Part shown: in pieces, positions 26,648 through 36,532 of the stretch
How positions within the stretch are numbered: the stretch's first letter is position 1
Layout of the letters: each line of letters starts with the position of its first letter
Assembly (NCBI GenBank): GCA_031549265.1
Contig: JAVBQB010000002.1
Coordinates: 806,001-870,000 of the forward strand
Source of the DNA: JAVBQB01 sp031549265
Lineage (GTDB): Bacteria; Bacillota; Clostridia; Oscillospirales; JAVBQB01
DNA length: 64,000 nt
Direction: 5' to 3'
Program-made: the position numbers and the translations under genes
The notes under the pieces: generated by a model
Told to the model about the DNA's origin: nothing
The model's input: the letters and a program-made list of their open reading frames with translations, nothing else
Database searches by the model: none

Positions 26648-27343
26648 TCAATACATATACCGCTTCAGTTTCTGAAAATCCAATACTTTTATTGAGTTTT
26701 TAAAGTAGTCGATGATCAGATCCCGCTTCATGTTCGCAAGCTCGCGCGAAAGGGACGGCCGGGGGATGGCGAGCAGTTCCGACAGCTCGTCCCGGTCGAA
26801 AGCTAATGTTATAGTTGTGCTGTCGTTCTCAATGCATTGAAAATAAATGTACCAGGACAGTTTTCCCCTCACGCTTTTCGTACGGAAGCAGGTCAGCAGA
26901 TTGAATAGCTTGACAGTCCTCGAACAGACCGGCCTCAAGATATTGAGCAGAAACCGTTCATACGAGATATAGGGAACGGTTTTTATGCCAAGCATCCAAT
27001 CAAGGTCAATAAAAGCCACCTCACAGTCTGACCAGGCGACAGCTGTTGCCGGCCAGACTCTTCTTTCGTTTGCCAGCAGCTGCACGTGCCCGAACATATT
27101 TCCTTCGGTAACCGGTTCGACTATTGTCCTGACGCCGTTTTCCAGATACCTGATCAAAAGAAGCCTGCCTCTCAGCACAAAACCGCAGTCGGTAAGCGGG
27201 TGATCCTCGCTGCGAATCACGTCGTCTCTTTTATAGCTCACAATCCGCGGCTCGATTTCGCACAGCAGTTTCTCCACAAGCTCCATTTCAATATCTCGGA
27301 ACAGTCCGCTGGTGCTGATTATGTCATAATACGGTTCGTACAC
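26648..27343 (-). CDS. Crp/Fnr-family transcriptional regulator
   Basis: 231 residues from GTG 27343, with AAGGAGGA 7 bases upstream. Residues about 15-130 are a cyclic-nucleotide-type beta roll (CGFVLRGRLLLIRYLENG, EGNMFGHVQLL), and the C-terminal third is a winged helix with ELLAIPRPSLSRELANMKRDLI as the recognition unit. No cysteine pattern for an Fe-S cluster like Fnr is evident, so the signal is unknown. It lies between two giant surface-protein genes, transcribed toward the SLH/propeller gene and divergent from the LPKAG protein, and is likely to regulate one or both. Confidence 0.9.
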   Translation of the reverse strand: MYEPYYDIISTSGLFRDIEMELVEKLLCEIEPRIVSYKRDDVIRSEDHPLTDCGFVLRGRLLLIRYLENGVRTIVEPVTEGNMFGHVQLLANERRVWPATAVAWSDCEVAFIDLDWMLGIKTVPYISYERFLLNILRPVCSRTVKLFNLLTCFRTKSVRGKLSWYIYFQCIENDSTTITLAFDRDELSELLAIPRPSLSRELANMKRDLIIDYFKNSIKVLDFQKLKRYMY

Positions 27344-27592
27344 TGTGCTCCTCCTTAAATAATTTTGAGTGCATTATTCTGGAAAATACGTTTAATCCGC
27401 GTGATTCAGCAAAAGTTAGCATTTTCACTGTGCATATTAGATATCAGGAAACTGAAAATGTCCGCGTTAACAGGCGGTATCAATGAAAACTGGCTTGGTA
27501 ACACATGATACTTATATGCTTATCCGAAGCTGGTATACTTACGTTGTCGACACAGAACAGAGAATAGAGACCAGAGTAACGGAGGTTATCAT

Positions 27593-30500
27593 ATGAAAGG
27601 GATCTTTGGCAGACGCCACGCTTCCAAAAGGACAATCGCGCTAATAATCAGTATTTCTCTTATCATCGGACTTGGCGGCTGGAGTTTTGCGCTGCCGGCC
27701 CTGGCTGACGGATCGGATGCGGAAAACATACAGGAAAACGCAGCTGCCTCCGTCACAGAAAATTCAGGCGCGGATAATAGCGAAGCTGGCTCAGACGCGT
27801 CAATCAAAAGTGCAGAAACAGCAGAAGCTCCCGATGTCGAGTCACCTGCCGACGATAGCCGGATGCCGCGCAAACTCGGCGAAGCACCAACTGCGGTAGA
27901 GAGCGTTCAAATTACTTCACTGACTTCGCCAAACGCGTCCGCCTACGTAACAAACAGTGGAAATTCGGGGCTTTTGCAGATAGTTGGAAACTATACCCTG
28001 ACAAATGACACAGATGAGACATTTGTCAGGATCACACTTAAAAACCTGGGCGGAGGAAGTTATTTCTCGGCGCCGAGCAAAGACGTCGCTGCGGGGCACT
28101 TAACCCTGCCCGCCGAGGCAGGTATACCGGATGTCACAGAGAGCGGCGAAAACATCAATATTTCGTTTTCGCTGAAGGGCAATCGCGGCAATTCCGGCAG
28201 CTTTACGATAAACTTTCCGTTTGACCACGCTAGATATGACGGATGGCTCGCTCCCGGAACAAAAATAGCGGTAATCACCGCGGCTGCGGATAATATGCTG
28301 GACGGAGCGAAAACACTCGATGTTTTGTCCAATACCTCGGACGCAAACAGCGTGAGCCTTTACAAATATCCGTCCGATGACGTGCCATGCGGCAGTTCTG
28401 CGAATATACAGTTCAGCTTCTACAGCGCTGCCAATTCTGACCTCAATCCTCCGAAATGGAGAAATCTCCCCAGCTCCGATCTGAGATTAACATTAGAATA
28501 CCCCGATGGCGCGGTAGTAACCAATATTGCGCCCAAAGACGCGGGAGCTTCGGGAAACGACGATGGCAAAGGTAAAGTGGTATATCAATTGGGAACCGCT
28601 AACGAGCGCGGCGTTATATCAACCGGTTGGTCGTCGTTTGACGCAGCTTCCGGAGCGGGATCGTTTATCGTCAACAATATGATGGTAAGCTTCCCGGAAA
28701 GCAAGTTTAGCGTTGGCCAGACGGTGAATATAAAGCTTGTTGCGGAGTATACGCTCGCCGGGCAGGAGACTCCCGCGAGAGTGACAAGGGATTTAACCTT
28801 CAAAATTATCGGCAGGTCAATTCACATGAAGCCTGGAAGCCTCACCCTCGGCGGATTCCAGTCCTATGTGAGCATAAAAAATCCGACGTCCCTCTCCAGC
28901 GATATGAGCATCAGCGGCATAGTGAACGCCGGAGGTGATCCGATACCAAACACACGCGTGGTATGGGAAAATGACAGCAGCGGAAACAAGGCTTATCCGG
29001 CAAACTTAAAAATCGCCAATCTCGGAGTGCATTTCAAAACTCAGCTGGTGTTTAACATAAACAGCGTTGCAGGCGACTCTAGAGCGGTCACAGCCTATGT
29101 TCAGGAAACCGGGTCGCTGAGCAAATCCTCCACGGCTTCATACAACACCGCTGATCTTAAAATTAAGCGCGGCGAGTACATTGATAGCATAGAAATTTAC
29201 CCGCTGAATAATCCTAACGACTCAATCAGCCAGCTAAAGAGCGGAACCGCGCTCCCGGTACGGGAGCTGCCTACGGGCGCCGAGCTTTTTATTTATATGA
29301 CCATGCGCTCGTGGGATAATGGCGTATTTCCCAACGATACAAAAATTCTGCATCAGGATTACTCTATCTTTAATGTTAAGCTGAACTGGGACAACGAATC
29401 GGATAAGGCTTCGCATAAAAGTGCGGACTTCGCCGGAGAGATTGCCACTGTTACGGCGCAGATATCCGATTTCAGCCGGGTGTACTATGGCGATAACGCA
29501 CCCAATCCGGTAGTATATTACACTTTGGGCGTCAATCAGGCGGGCGATCTTGCTCCGGGAGGAGAATTTGCCGCAACGGTAAACTATTACAACTCAACTT
29601 ATACATCCAGCGATCCATGGAAAGATCCCGTCATATTCGTTTTGCCTCCCAAGACGCTGCAATTGACTCCGGATCAGTCGCCAACTGTAACGAAAAACGG
29701 CGCTGTAATCGGAAACGCTCAGATAAGCAGCACAACGGTCGGCGGCAATCCGGTGTACAAAATCACGCTTCCCAAGGCGTCTATCGGCAAGAGTGACGGA
29801 AGCGCGTCAAATCTATACAAATTCAACCTCACGTTCCGAATCACGGTCGGAACAGGCGCCGGAACATACTATTTGGCTAAAACAGATTCCGCGGGCTATC
29901 CTGATACGGCGGGACTGATTTTCGGTACTTCGCAAATACCCAACAATCTTTTCTATTTCAAAGAAAGCGACAGCAAATTTTTTGTGGACAGCCCTGATTA
30001 CGACAGCAACCCCGGCACCGAGCATCTGAGGGCAACAGGAAAAGACGCGCCGTTTACCGTCTCGGGCAGTAACGAGATGCTTGTTTATTCCGATCTCTAT
30101 AACAACAATGCTCAGAATGGAACTGGAGTCTGGCAGAACGTGAGCACCGCCGGAGCGCAAGCGACAGTGCCGCTGGGCGGAACGGGAATGTTCAGGCTGG
30201 AGGTTCTGAATCGCGGCAATACATATCTCGGCGACGTTTACCTGCTGAATATACTTCCCCAAGAGGGCGACGGTTTAGGCAGCCAGTGGAGTCCGACGCT
30301 CCTTGACCTGTCCGTGCGGGTGACAAACGGAAGCGGTGTCGACGTGACCTCGTCAGAGGGCTTTGACAGGGCGTATTCCATCGAGTACAGCACGGCGGGC
30401 AATCCTTCCTACGCGGGCGGAGGCATTTCCAGGACGGGGGATCAGGCTTTTGCCGGAAACGCCGCGATAGCAGACGCAAAATCCTTTCTTTTCAAGATGA

Positions 30501-31807
30501 CAAGCAAACGCCTTCCTCCCGGCTACAAGATTGCGATCACCGGTTCGATTTTGGCGCCGTCCAGCGCCGACACGGATATGACAGGGCTTACAGCGTACAA
30601 TTTGTTTACAGCGGGAGCTATGTTCTACAATAATCAATCCGACACCGGCGGGACTCAGGCAAAAGCCTTCACACCCGAAAAGCAGGCGTTTGTACTGAGA
30701 GATTCGGGAAGCGCCGCGCTGACAAAGAGCGGGTACGTATTCTACGATATCAACAACGATAATGTTTTCAACGGCAATGACAAAGCGGCGGCGGGCGTGA
30801 AAGTTTCGCTGTACGCAGAGGATGCCGAAAATCCCGGAACCCCCGCTCCGGCAGTGTCGGCGGTTACATTTACCGATGAGAACGGACAATATGAATTCAG
30901 AAGCCTGACGGGCGGAAACTATTTTATTAAGGTTGAAAAACAAAGCGGACCACATTACTTTTATGGCATCCAGGGAGAGAATTCCGATCCCAAAGCCTCA
31001 CATGTGAACCAGACTACAGGAATGAGCGACATGTTCCCGCTCGCGGCGGGGATGCAGGCACCGGCTGGGGTTAACGCCGCTCTCAGGGTGAGCACTTGGG
31101 TCAATGTTATCTTTAGAGCCGACAGTCTTGAAGGAGAAATCATTGATCAGGGTATGATGGTTTTTGCGGGGAGCGTCAGCCTACCGATTATCGGCGAGGT
31201 ACGCCCCGGAGTCACTGTCAACTGTGACATTCCGGCCGGATACAGGCTGAAGCCCCGTACGCCGGAAAGCGCCGAATACAGTCTCACATGGAACCAGCCG
31301 GAAGCAAACGCCGTATTCATACTTGAAAAAATAAAAAACGGCGGCGGGGAAGCGGATAATGACACCAAGGGCGGCGGAGATAATGGAACGGGCGGCTCTG
31401 GCGAGACGAGGCCATCCGGAAGACCAGTTCCGAACAGTCCGCCAGATGGAAAAAATACCTCCGGCGGCTCGAACAGCTCTGGTGTCTCTCCTGCAAATCA
31501 TACACCCGGCGCTCAATACCCGTCAATCGTCACTCCCGCAACCGTTGAGGGCGCGCAGCCGGACAAAATAAGCGCGGCGAAAGTTGTCCCCGGCTTGAAA
31601 AAAGCCGCTGCCGCAGACAAACAAATGGAAATCGAATCTACCAGAACAACAAGCGAAGTTCCTCTCGGAATGACCGATCCTGCAAATATAACAATTCTGC
31701 CCAAAGCGGGCGGGACAGCCGCTACCGGATCGATGATATTGATCGGAATTGCCATGGTCGTGGCTGGAATAATGCTCGCACGGACTAAAAAGCGCAGCCG
31801 AGACTGA
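27593..31807 (+). CDS. Giant cell-wall-anchored surface protein with SdrD B-like domain and LPKAG motif
   Basis: 1404 residues, ATG 27593 with GGAGGT 6 bases upstream. The N-terminus is a signal peptide (basic KGIFGRRHASKR, hydrophobic core, cleavage near ALA-DG). The body is beta-rich and repeats conserved-domain-of-adhesin-like segments. Around residue 1045-1110 is a SdrD B-type unit (GYVFYDINNDNVFNGNDKAAAGVKV, then YEFRSLTGGNYFIKVEK). A Gly/Asn/Ser-rich stalk precedes the C-terminal sorting signal: LPKAG, a hydrophobic helix, and the basic tail KKRSRD. A sortase would cleave LPKAG and attach the protein to peptidoglycan. No sortase gene is in the window. Function is probably adhesion or coat structure. 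Confidence 0.86.
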   Translation: MKGIFGRRHASKRTIALIISISLIIGLGGWSFALPALADGSDAENIQENAAASVTENSGADNSEAGSDASIKSAETAEAPDVESPADDSRMPRKLGEAPTAVESVQITSLTSPNASAYVTNSGNSGLLQIVGNYTLTNDTDETFVRITLKNLGGGSYFSAPSKDVAAGHLTLPAEAGIPDVTESGENINISFSLKGNRGNSGSFTINFPFDHARYDGWLAPGTKIAVITAAADNMLDGAKTLDVLSNTSDANSVSLYKYPSDDVPCGSSANIQFSFYSAANSDLNPPKWRNLPSSDLRLTLEYPDGAVVTNIAPKDAGASGNDDGKGKVVYQLGTANERGVISTGWSSFDAASGAGSFIVNNMMVSFPESKFSVGQTVNIKLVAEYTLAGQETPARVTRDLTFKIIGRSIHMKPGSLTLGGFQSYVSIKNPTSLSSDMSISGIVNAGGDPIPNTRVVWENDSSGNKAYPANLKIANLGVHFKTQLVFNINSVAGDSRAVTAYVQETGSLSKSSTASYNTADLKIKRGEYIDSIEIYPLNNPNDSISQLKSGTALPVRELPTGAELFIYMTMRSWDNGVFPNDTKILHQDYSIFNVKLNWDNESDKASHKSADFAGEIATVTAQISDFSRVYYGDNAPNPVVYYTLGVNQAGDLAPGGEFAATVNYYNSTYTSSDPWKDPVIFVLPPKTLQLTPDQSPTVTKNGAVIGNAQISSTTVGGNPVYKITLPKASIGKSDGSASNLYKFNLTFRITVGTGAGTYYLAKTDSAGYPDTAGLIFGTSQIPNNLFYFKESDSKFFVDSPDYDSNPGTEHLRATGKDAPFTVSGSNEMLVYSDLYNNNAQNGTGVWQNVSTAGAQATVPLGGTGMFRLEVLNRGNTYLGDVYLLNILPQEGDGLGSQWSPTLLDLSVRVTNGSGVDVTSSEGFDRAYSIEYSTAGNPSYAGGGISRTGDQAFAGNAAIADAKSFLFKMTSKRLPPGYKIAITGSILAPSSADTDMTGLTAYNLFTAGAMFYNNQSDTGGTQAKAFTPEKQAFVLRDSGSAALTKSGYVFYDINNDNVFNGNDKAAAGVKVSLYAEDAENPGTPAPAVSAVTFTDENGQYEFRSLTGGNYFIKVEKQSGPHYFYGIQGENSDPKASHVNQTTGMSDMFPLAAGMQAPAGVNAALRVSTWVNVIFRADSLEGEIIDQGMMVFAGSVSLPIIGEVRPGVTVNCDIPAGYRLKPRTPESAEYSLTWNQPEANAVFILEKIKNGGGEADNDTKGGGDNGTGGSGETRPSGRPVPNSPPDGKNTSGGSNSSGVSPANHTPGAQYPSIVTPATVEGAQPDKISAAKVVPGLKKAAAADKQMEIESTRTTSEVPLGMTDPANITILPKAGGTAATGSMILIGIAMVVAGIMLARTKKRSRD

Positions 31808-31938
31808 CAAAGCGCAGATCAGCCGGGCAGTCTAGCTTCCTGGAACAGGGAAAGCAGTACTCCAGCGAGATAATGTCCACCTCCGGTAGTTTTCGGCATG
31901 AATCAAGACGAAACGAACAAGTGCGCCAAAAAATAAGA

Positions 31939-31972
31939 GCGCGGTTAGCTTCAAAGCAGAAGCTAACCGCGC
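31939..31972 (-). terminator. Terminator of the MBOAT-SGNH operon (possibly bidirectional)
   Basis: Fourteen perfect pairs (GCGCGGTTAGCTTC, 31939-31952, with 31959-31972), 6-base loop. On the minus strand the stem is followed by CTCTTATTTTTT, so it ends the leftward operon; it could also stop the rightward surface gene 130 bases away. Confidence 0.8.
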
Positions 31973-32096
31973 CCTATACATTAAGGCATTCTTCGCGTTT
32001 CAACCCCCGACGCTCAGATCATCAAAAAAGCGGCGTATCTTAAGAAAACAAAGTGAGCGTAAAGTAAAATCTGGAAATGTTGATTCGCGATGCAAT

Positions 32097-33422
32097 TTAC
32101 TTTTTAAGATTCAGTTCGAAATACTGGTCAAAATCCACATCGCTACCCCGTGCACGAGAATTCACCCTGAAAACGTATTCGCCAGCCGGCAAATCACCGA
32201 GCGAATATCGAGACTCGGTTCCGTATTCGCGCAATGCGGTAAATTCTTTTTCACCGCTTTTCCTAAACTGAAATTCATATTCCGGTGTAACGGACTTATC
32301 CGCCAACGCGACTGCCTCCAGTCGGGCGTTCTTGGCGTTCAGCTTCAACTGAACGCCAAGAACGCGTGACGGCTCAGCGGCCATTCGGGCCGAAAAGTCA
32401 GGGGCCAAATAATCATCGGGCTTGAGCGTCCCCGCCAGGTAATCTGACAAAAAGGAAGCAAGCACTTTTGAATAAGGCTCGGCGCCAAAATCATTCATAT
32501 GAACCGGGTCGCGGAACCCGTACTCGCCATTATCCAAAACTTTCGGCCAAAGCAAGGTGAAATTATAGTACTCCAATCCGCGGCTGGATGTCAGCTCATG
32601 CAGATAGTTCAGCAGTCCCTGATAGTCATACGTTTCAAACGCGACATTCAGCAGAACGGGAGATGATATGCAGAGCAGTTTGGAATTGTTGGCGGCACAA
32701 AGATCAACTATTTTATTGAAGTAGTCAACGCTCTCAGCGCTGACCTTATCGGGGTTCCAGGGCATACTAAACCAAATCGGGTTCGCGCCAAAATTTTTCT
32801 GTGGCATGAGCATTGTTGTCGAAAAATGCCCCTTGCCGCTATATAATCCGCGCTCATCGTCGTAATCGTAAATATAGTTTACATAGTCATCTTTTAGTTT
32901 TTCCAGCGGGTTGCTGATGAGCTTAGTTGATGTCAGAACTTCAGGCGCGTAATACACCCCGGGCAGAAGCGCGCGTATATAGTCGCTGGATTTGAATCCG
33001 CTAAGTAAATATGAAAGCCTGTTGGCGGACCATTTATACTCAACAAACAGTCTCATAGTACTGTCCGGCGCTTTTTCCACCAGGCGATTTGCGTTCAATT
33101 CCATCACAACCAACGAAGGTTTATGAGCTTCATACATTTCGAGCAGCCAATAGTAGGAGTCCACCATCTTTTCTCCGTCAGAGGACATTATAAAGCAATT
33201 TGAGTTCAGTTTTTCATCAATTATCTCCGGTACAATACTTCTGTACATCGTTGACGCGCCTACAAACACAACGTCCAGGTTCTCCTGCTGGTAAAAGTCA
33301 TGAAATACGACTCTGTCCTGAGAGTTTGCAGGTATACATATCCATGCCAGCAGTTCGCTGAGCAAGATAAAAATCACTGCGAAGACCAGCACCTTAAGCG
33401 CGATTATTTTAAAAGTTGGCAT
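32097..33422 (-). CDS. SGNH/AlgJ-like membrane-anchored protein, MBOAT partner
   Basis: 441 residues from ATG 33422 (AAAGG ribosome site; an in-frame TTG two codons earlier lacks one). One N-terminal membrane helix (about 5-30) leaves the rest outside. The sequence VVFVGASTMYRSIVPEI at about 52-68 resembles the G-(A/D)-S nucleophile region of SGNH hydrolases, and PVHMNDFGAEPYSKVL near residue 305 gives a matching His in the C-terminal catalytic block (DPVHMND). Such proteins pair with MBOAT acyltransferases and transfer acyl groups to extracellular polymers. The gene overlaps the MBOAT stop by 14 bp. The acylated polymer is unknown. Confidence 0.75.
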   Translation of the reverse strand: MPTFKIIALKVLVFAVIFILLSELLAWICIPANSQDRVVFHDFYQQENLDVVFVGASTMYRSIVPEIIDEKLNSNCFIMSSDGEKMVDSYYWLLEMYEAHKPSLVVMELNANRLVEKAPDSTMRLFVEYKWSANRLSYLLSGFKSSDYIRALLPGVYYAPEVLTSTKLISNPLEKLKDDYVNYIYDYDDERGLYSGKGHFSTTMLMPQKNFGANPIWFSMPWNPDKVSAESVDYFNKIVDLCAANNSKLLCISSPVLLNVAFETYDYQGLLNYLHELTSSRGLEYYNFTLLWPKVLDNGEYGFRDPVHMNDFGAEPYSKVLASFLSDYLAGTLKPDDYLAPDFSARMAAEPSRVLGVQLKLNAKNARLEAVALADKSVTPEYEFQFRKSGEKEFTALREYGTESRYSLGDLPAGEYVFRVNSRARGSDVDFDQYFELNLKK

Positions 33423-34992
33423 AGACAAAACCTTTCATCCCCGACACATCGTGAACGGCGTATATGAGCAGCAGGAATAAAAACGCGAAGTAGATTATCC
33501 ACCGCACAGCCAAACGCCGCTTAGCGATAAAGCTGCGCAAATGTACTCCCCGCTCCTGAGCCAAGCTGACAAAGAACAGCAGGACTGTCATCGCTGCCAG
33601 GAAAATTAATTCACGGCGCGTAAAGCTGCCCCGCAAAAGCTGTCCGGCAGGAGCGGTGAAGGAAGTCACAGAATGCCATATCATGCGCATAGCGCTGTCA
33701 AAGTCGGCAGCAGCAGAAATATATTTTCCTATATAAACAAAGAAGAACGTCTTAAGAGAGGCGAAAACTCGCCAAACCGGCACACTTTCGTTGATTGAGG
33801 GGTGCTTCTGCGTAAACGCTTTCCACGGGTCGGCAAACAGTATGCCGATAACAATGAGGATGCCGTTGTACACGCCAAACGCCATATACTTCCACTCGGC
33901 CCCGTGCCAAACGCCGACAGCAAGAAACACCACAAACATCGCAAGGCAAGTGGTGAATATTTTTCCGAAATGATTTCCCATAAGCTTGCGGGAACGTTTG
34001 CCAAGTTTACCGAAAGCCTTGGAAAGGGAAAGCGGATAAAACAGGTAATCCCTCATCCACGAACCGAGCGTTATATGCCACCTGCGCCAGTAGTCGGAGA
34101 TTGAAGTCGCGAAGAATGGCCGCCTGAAGTTCTCCACCATATCTATACCCATAACCTGAGCTATGCCGCGGCAAATGTCAATGCCGCCCGAAAAATCCAT
34201 ATAAACCTGGAGCGTGGCCACAAGAACTCCAAATGCCACTTGATAACCGGCGTACTCCGTGTAATTCGGCAGTATCTCATTGACCAAAATCAGCGCCCTG
34301 TCGGCGATTACCATTTTTTTGATATATCCCCACATTATCAGCTGCAGACCGAATTTTACCCGGGTATAATCAAATCGGTTTGGAGCGTAAAGCTGTGAAG
34401 CAAGATCATTATACCTGCTGATTGGACCCTGAACAATTTGAGGGAAAAAGGAGACAAACAACGCAAATTTCGCGATATTCCTGTCGGCGGGGAATTTCTC
34501 GCGATATACGTCAACGAGATATCCGACCGATTGGAAGGTATAAAACGATATACCGAGCGGCAGCAGCAAAGAGGAAATCGGCAGTCCAGTTCCGGTCGTT
34601 TCGAGAAGAATATTGATATTGAGGGCAAAAAAGTTGTAATACTTCAAAAATCCCAGTATTCCGAACGTAACTAGGAGCGCGCCAAGTAATATCCACCTGC
34701 GCTTCCTCATGAATTTGGATATGTATACTTTCTTGTTGTCACGAAGCCACTGCGTGTCTTTATCCTTGAATAACTCGCGCTGTTCCGCGTGTACACGATC
34801 GATCAGTATGCCAGAGGTAAAGACAACCAGCGTAGTAAACATTAATAACAGTGTCATACCCACGCCGGTAAAGAGATAAAATACATAACTGCCAACCAAA
34901 AGTACTATCCAGCGATGCTTTGGAGGCACTAAAAAATACCCAATAAATACACAAACCAAGAAAACAAAGAATTGAACGCTGACAAAAGACAT
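33409..34992 (-). CDS. MBOAT-family O-acyltransferase (AlgI/DltB-like)
   Basis: 527 residues from ATG 34992 with GGGAG 8 bases upstream; an upstream in-frame extension lacks membrane character. It is a polytopic membrane protein with about ten to twelve helices. The family motifs are FFPQIVQGPISRYND, the RPFFATSISDYWRRWHITLGSWMRDYLFYP block, and VGVWHGAEWKY with the catalytic histidine. MBOAT proteins move acetyl or other acyl groups from cytoplasmic donors across the membrane to a periplasmic or extracellular acceptor, assisted by an SGNH partner encoded next. It is the first gene of a two-gene operon with a strong promoter at 35032-35060. Confidence 0.92.
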   Translation of the reverse strand: MSFVSVQFFVFLVCVFIGYFLVPPKHRWIVLLVGSYVFYLFTGVGMTLLLMFTTLVVFTSGILIDRVHAEQRELFKDKDTQWLRDNKKVYISKFMRKRRWILLGALLVTFGILGFLKYYNFFALNINILLETTGTGLPISSLLLPLGISFYTFQSVGYLVDVYREKFPADRNIAKFALFVSFFPQIVQGPISRYNDLASQLYAPNRFDYTRVKFGLQLIMWGYIKKMVIADRALILVNEILPNYTEYAGYQVAFGVLVATLQVYMDFSGGIDICRGIAQVMGIDMVENFRRPFFATSISDYWRRWHITLGSWMRDYLFYPLSLSKAFGKLGKRSRKLMGNHFGKIFTTCLAMFVVFLAVGVWHGAEWKYMAFGVYNGILIVIGILFADPWKAFTQKHPSINESVPVWRVFASLKTFFFVYIGKYISAAADFDSAMRMIWHSVTSFTAPAGQLLRGSFTRRELIFLAAMTVLLFFVSLAQERGVHLRSFIAKRRLAVRWIIYFAFLFLLLIYAVHDVSGMKGFVYANF

Positions 34993-35561
34993 GTTGAGCT
35001 CCCGATGTTTAGTAATAGTATAACATAATAAATTATAGTTGGATTTCGCCGCAAAGTCAAGCGATCCGGGCACGGTGCCCGTTCGGGATACGCTTCCGCA
35101 CAGCCGTATTTACGCATTTAATCTGTTGCTAATACAGCCCAGGTTTTTTTAATGCGGTATCCTTTTGCGCGTTTGACCGGATATTTTTATACCTGATTAG
35201 CATATTGTAGGCAGTTTCTTTGCCGCAGCGCGTCAGATCTTGGTGTCCGGCGCAGAGTGCAATATTGTCGTTTCGTTTGTCATATAAATACCAGCATAAT
35301 GCAATGAAATAGTCGGGCGGAAGTTGATATTATCTGCATACTGGTCTTTGGATAGTACGAAGGGGAGCAATCTGATTGAAAAAGTGCATACATTCTTTGA
35401 AGTGAACGGTATTGTGAGTCCTGTATTTTATTAATCTTGCATTTTGTTGCCTAAAGTAAGGTCATGCAACAGGCCACACCAAGACTTTTCTATATACAAT
35501 AAATTTCATATGCAATGATGTGTAATAATACCGGTGTATAGTGTTTTAAGGAGGGGTTTTT
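34993..35561. other. AT-rich intergenic interval with possible gene remnant
   Basis: About 570 bases without an intact gene. It holds the MBOAT promoter and a short hairpin (CGGGCAC/GCCCG, 35069-35083). On the minus strand 35150-35345 there is a start-less open stretch of about 64 codons (includes ALCAGHQDLTRCGKETAY) with protein-like composition but no family I can name; it may be a decayed gene end. Confidence 0.4.
35032..35060 (-). promoter_or_regulatory. Promoter of the MBOAT operon
   Basis: Minus-strand TTGACT (complement of 35055-35060) and TATAAT (complement of 35032-35037) with a 17-base spacer, about 40 bases before the MBOAT start. Confidence 0.75.
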
Positions 35562-36402
35562 ATGGCAGAAGCTTTGTTCATAATCGAGAATTTCAACGAA
35601 TCTTCCGGTCTGCATACCGAAGATGGACTGTCACTATTTATTAAGCAGGATAACGAACACTATTTGCTTGACACCGGTGCGCCTGGCAAGTTCATTGAAA
35701 ACACGCAAAAATAGGCGATGATTTGCAAAACCTGGACGGCGTGATCATTTCGAACAATGAATATGACCACATAGGCGGACTTCGAGCGATGCTTGAATAT
35801 AATAAAAAGTCAAGGTATATCTAAAAAGTTCCGCCAAAAGTAAGTTTTACTATTAAGTGCTCTGCTTCAAAAAGAACATCGGTAATAGAAAAACTTGTTT
35901 CGCGTATGCAATGATAGATTCGTATATCGAAGAGGAATGTGCAATTTCAAATTCACTCGATTGCTGTCAAATGAGGTGTTCGACTATGCCCATTCGTGTA
36001 AAGGTGCAAATCTTCTGGAGAAGAAAACTCGCCGATTTCTTTCTGACAGCTTCAATTACAAATTATTTGTGGTCATTGAAGAAAACGTGAAACTCATAAT
36101 TATCAGCAGTTACTGCCTAGCGGCACTGTAAATATAGTTCGCACTGTAAAAGCGAGGTATCCCGATAAGTCTATTTCTCATATAATCGGAGGATTTCACT
36201 TTGCGCTTTTCGGTTTTGGTACAAGCCGTCACAGCTAAACTGCAGCGAGGAGTATGTCCGGGAAACTGCACAAATACTCGGCAGATCATGCAGCGGCACT
36301 ATTCGCACATGTCATTGCACTGGAAAAACCGCACACGGAATTATGAAAAAATTTTTCGGCGACATTGCATATTTTTACAGGCAAAAAATAGTCATTGAAT
36401 AG
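35562..36402 (+). pseudogene. Decayed metallo-beta-lactamase-fold hydrolase
   Basis: ATG 35562 follows AAGGAGGGG and gives 50 codons (ending LLDTGAPGKFIENTQK) before a stop at 35712. Pieces of the same family then continue in shifted frames: NNEYDHIGGLRAML near 35755-35800 (a worn version of the HxHxDH metal motif), GTVNIVRTVKARYPDKSIS then IIGGFHF near 36122-36205, and TCHCTG with GDIAYFYRQK near 36310-36390. These segments are in the order and spacing of MBL-fold proteins of the dihydropteroate-synthase-like subgroup. Total span matches a full gene of about 280 codons. At least three frameshifts or stops are needed to read it, and the first histidine is lost, so it is inactive. Confidence 0.75.
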
Positions 36403-36468
36403 TCGCTAATTAGCGTGAATTATCTGGAAAAATTAAAATTATCGTAATATGTCACCCCTTGTTTCATG

Positions 36469-36498
36469 TTTACACCGCAAGCAGACATGATATATAAT
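36469..36498 (+). promoter_or_regulatory. Promoter of the flavodoxin gene
   Basis: TTTACA (36469-36474) and TATAAT (36493-36498), spacing 18 bases, about 35 bases before the flavodoxin start. Confidence 0.5.
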
Positions 36499-36532
36499 GG
36501 AAATACCATATACGAAAGAGGGGGAAGCCAAC

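Noticed and set aside
35150..35345. Taking the minus-strand remnant as a real gene
   Set aside because: No start codon and no recognisable family; reported only as a low-interest observation.
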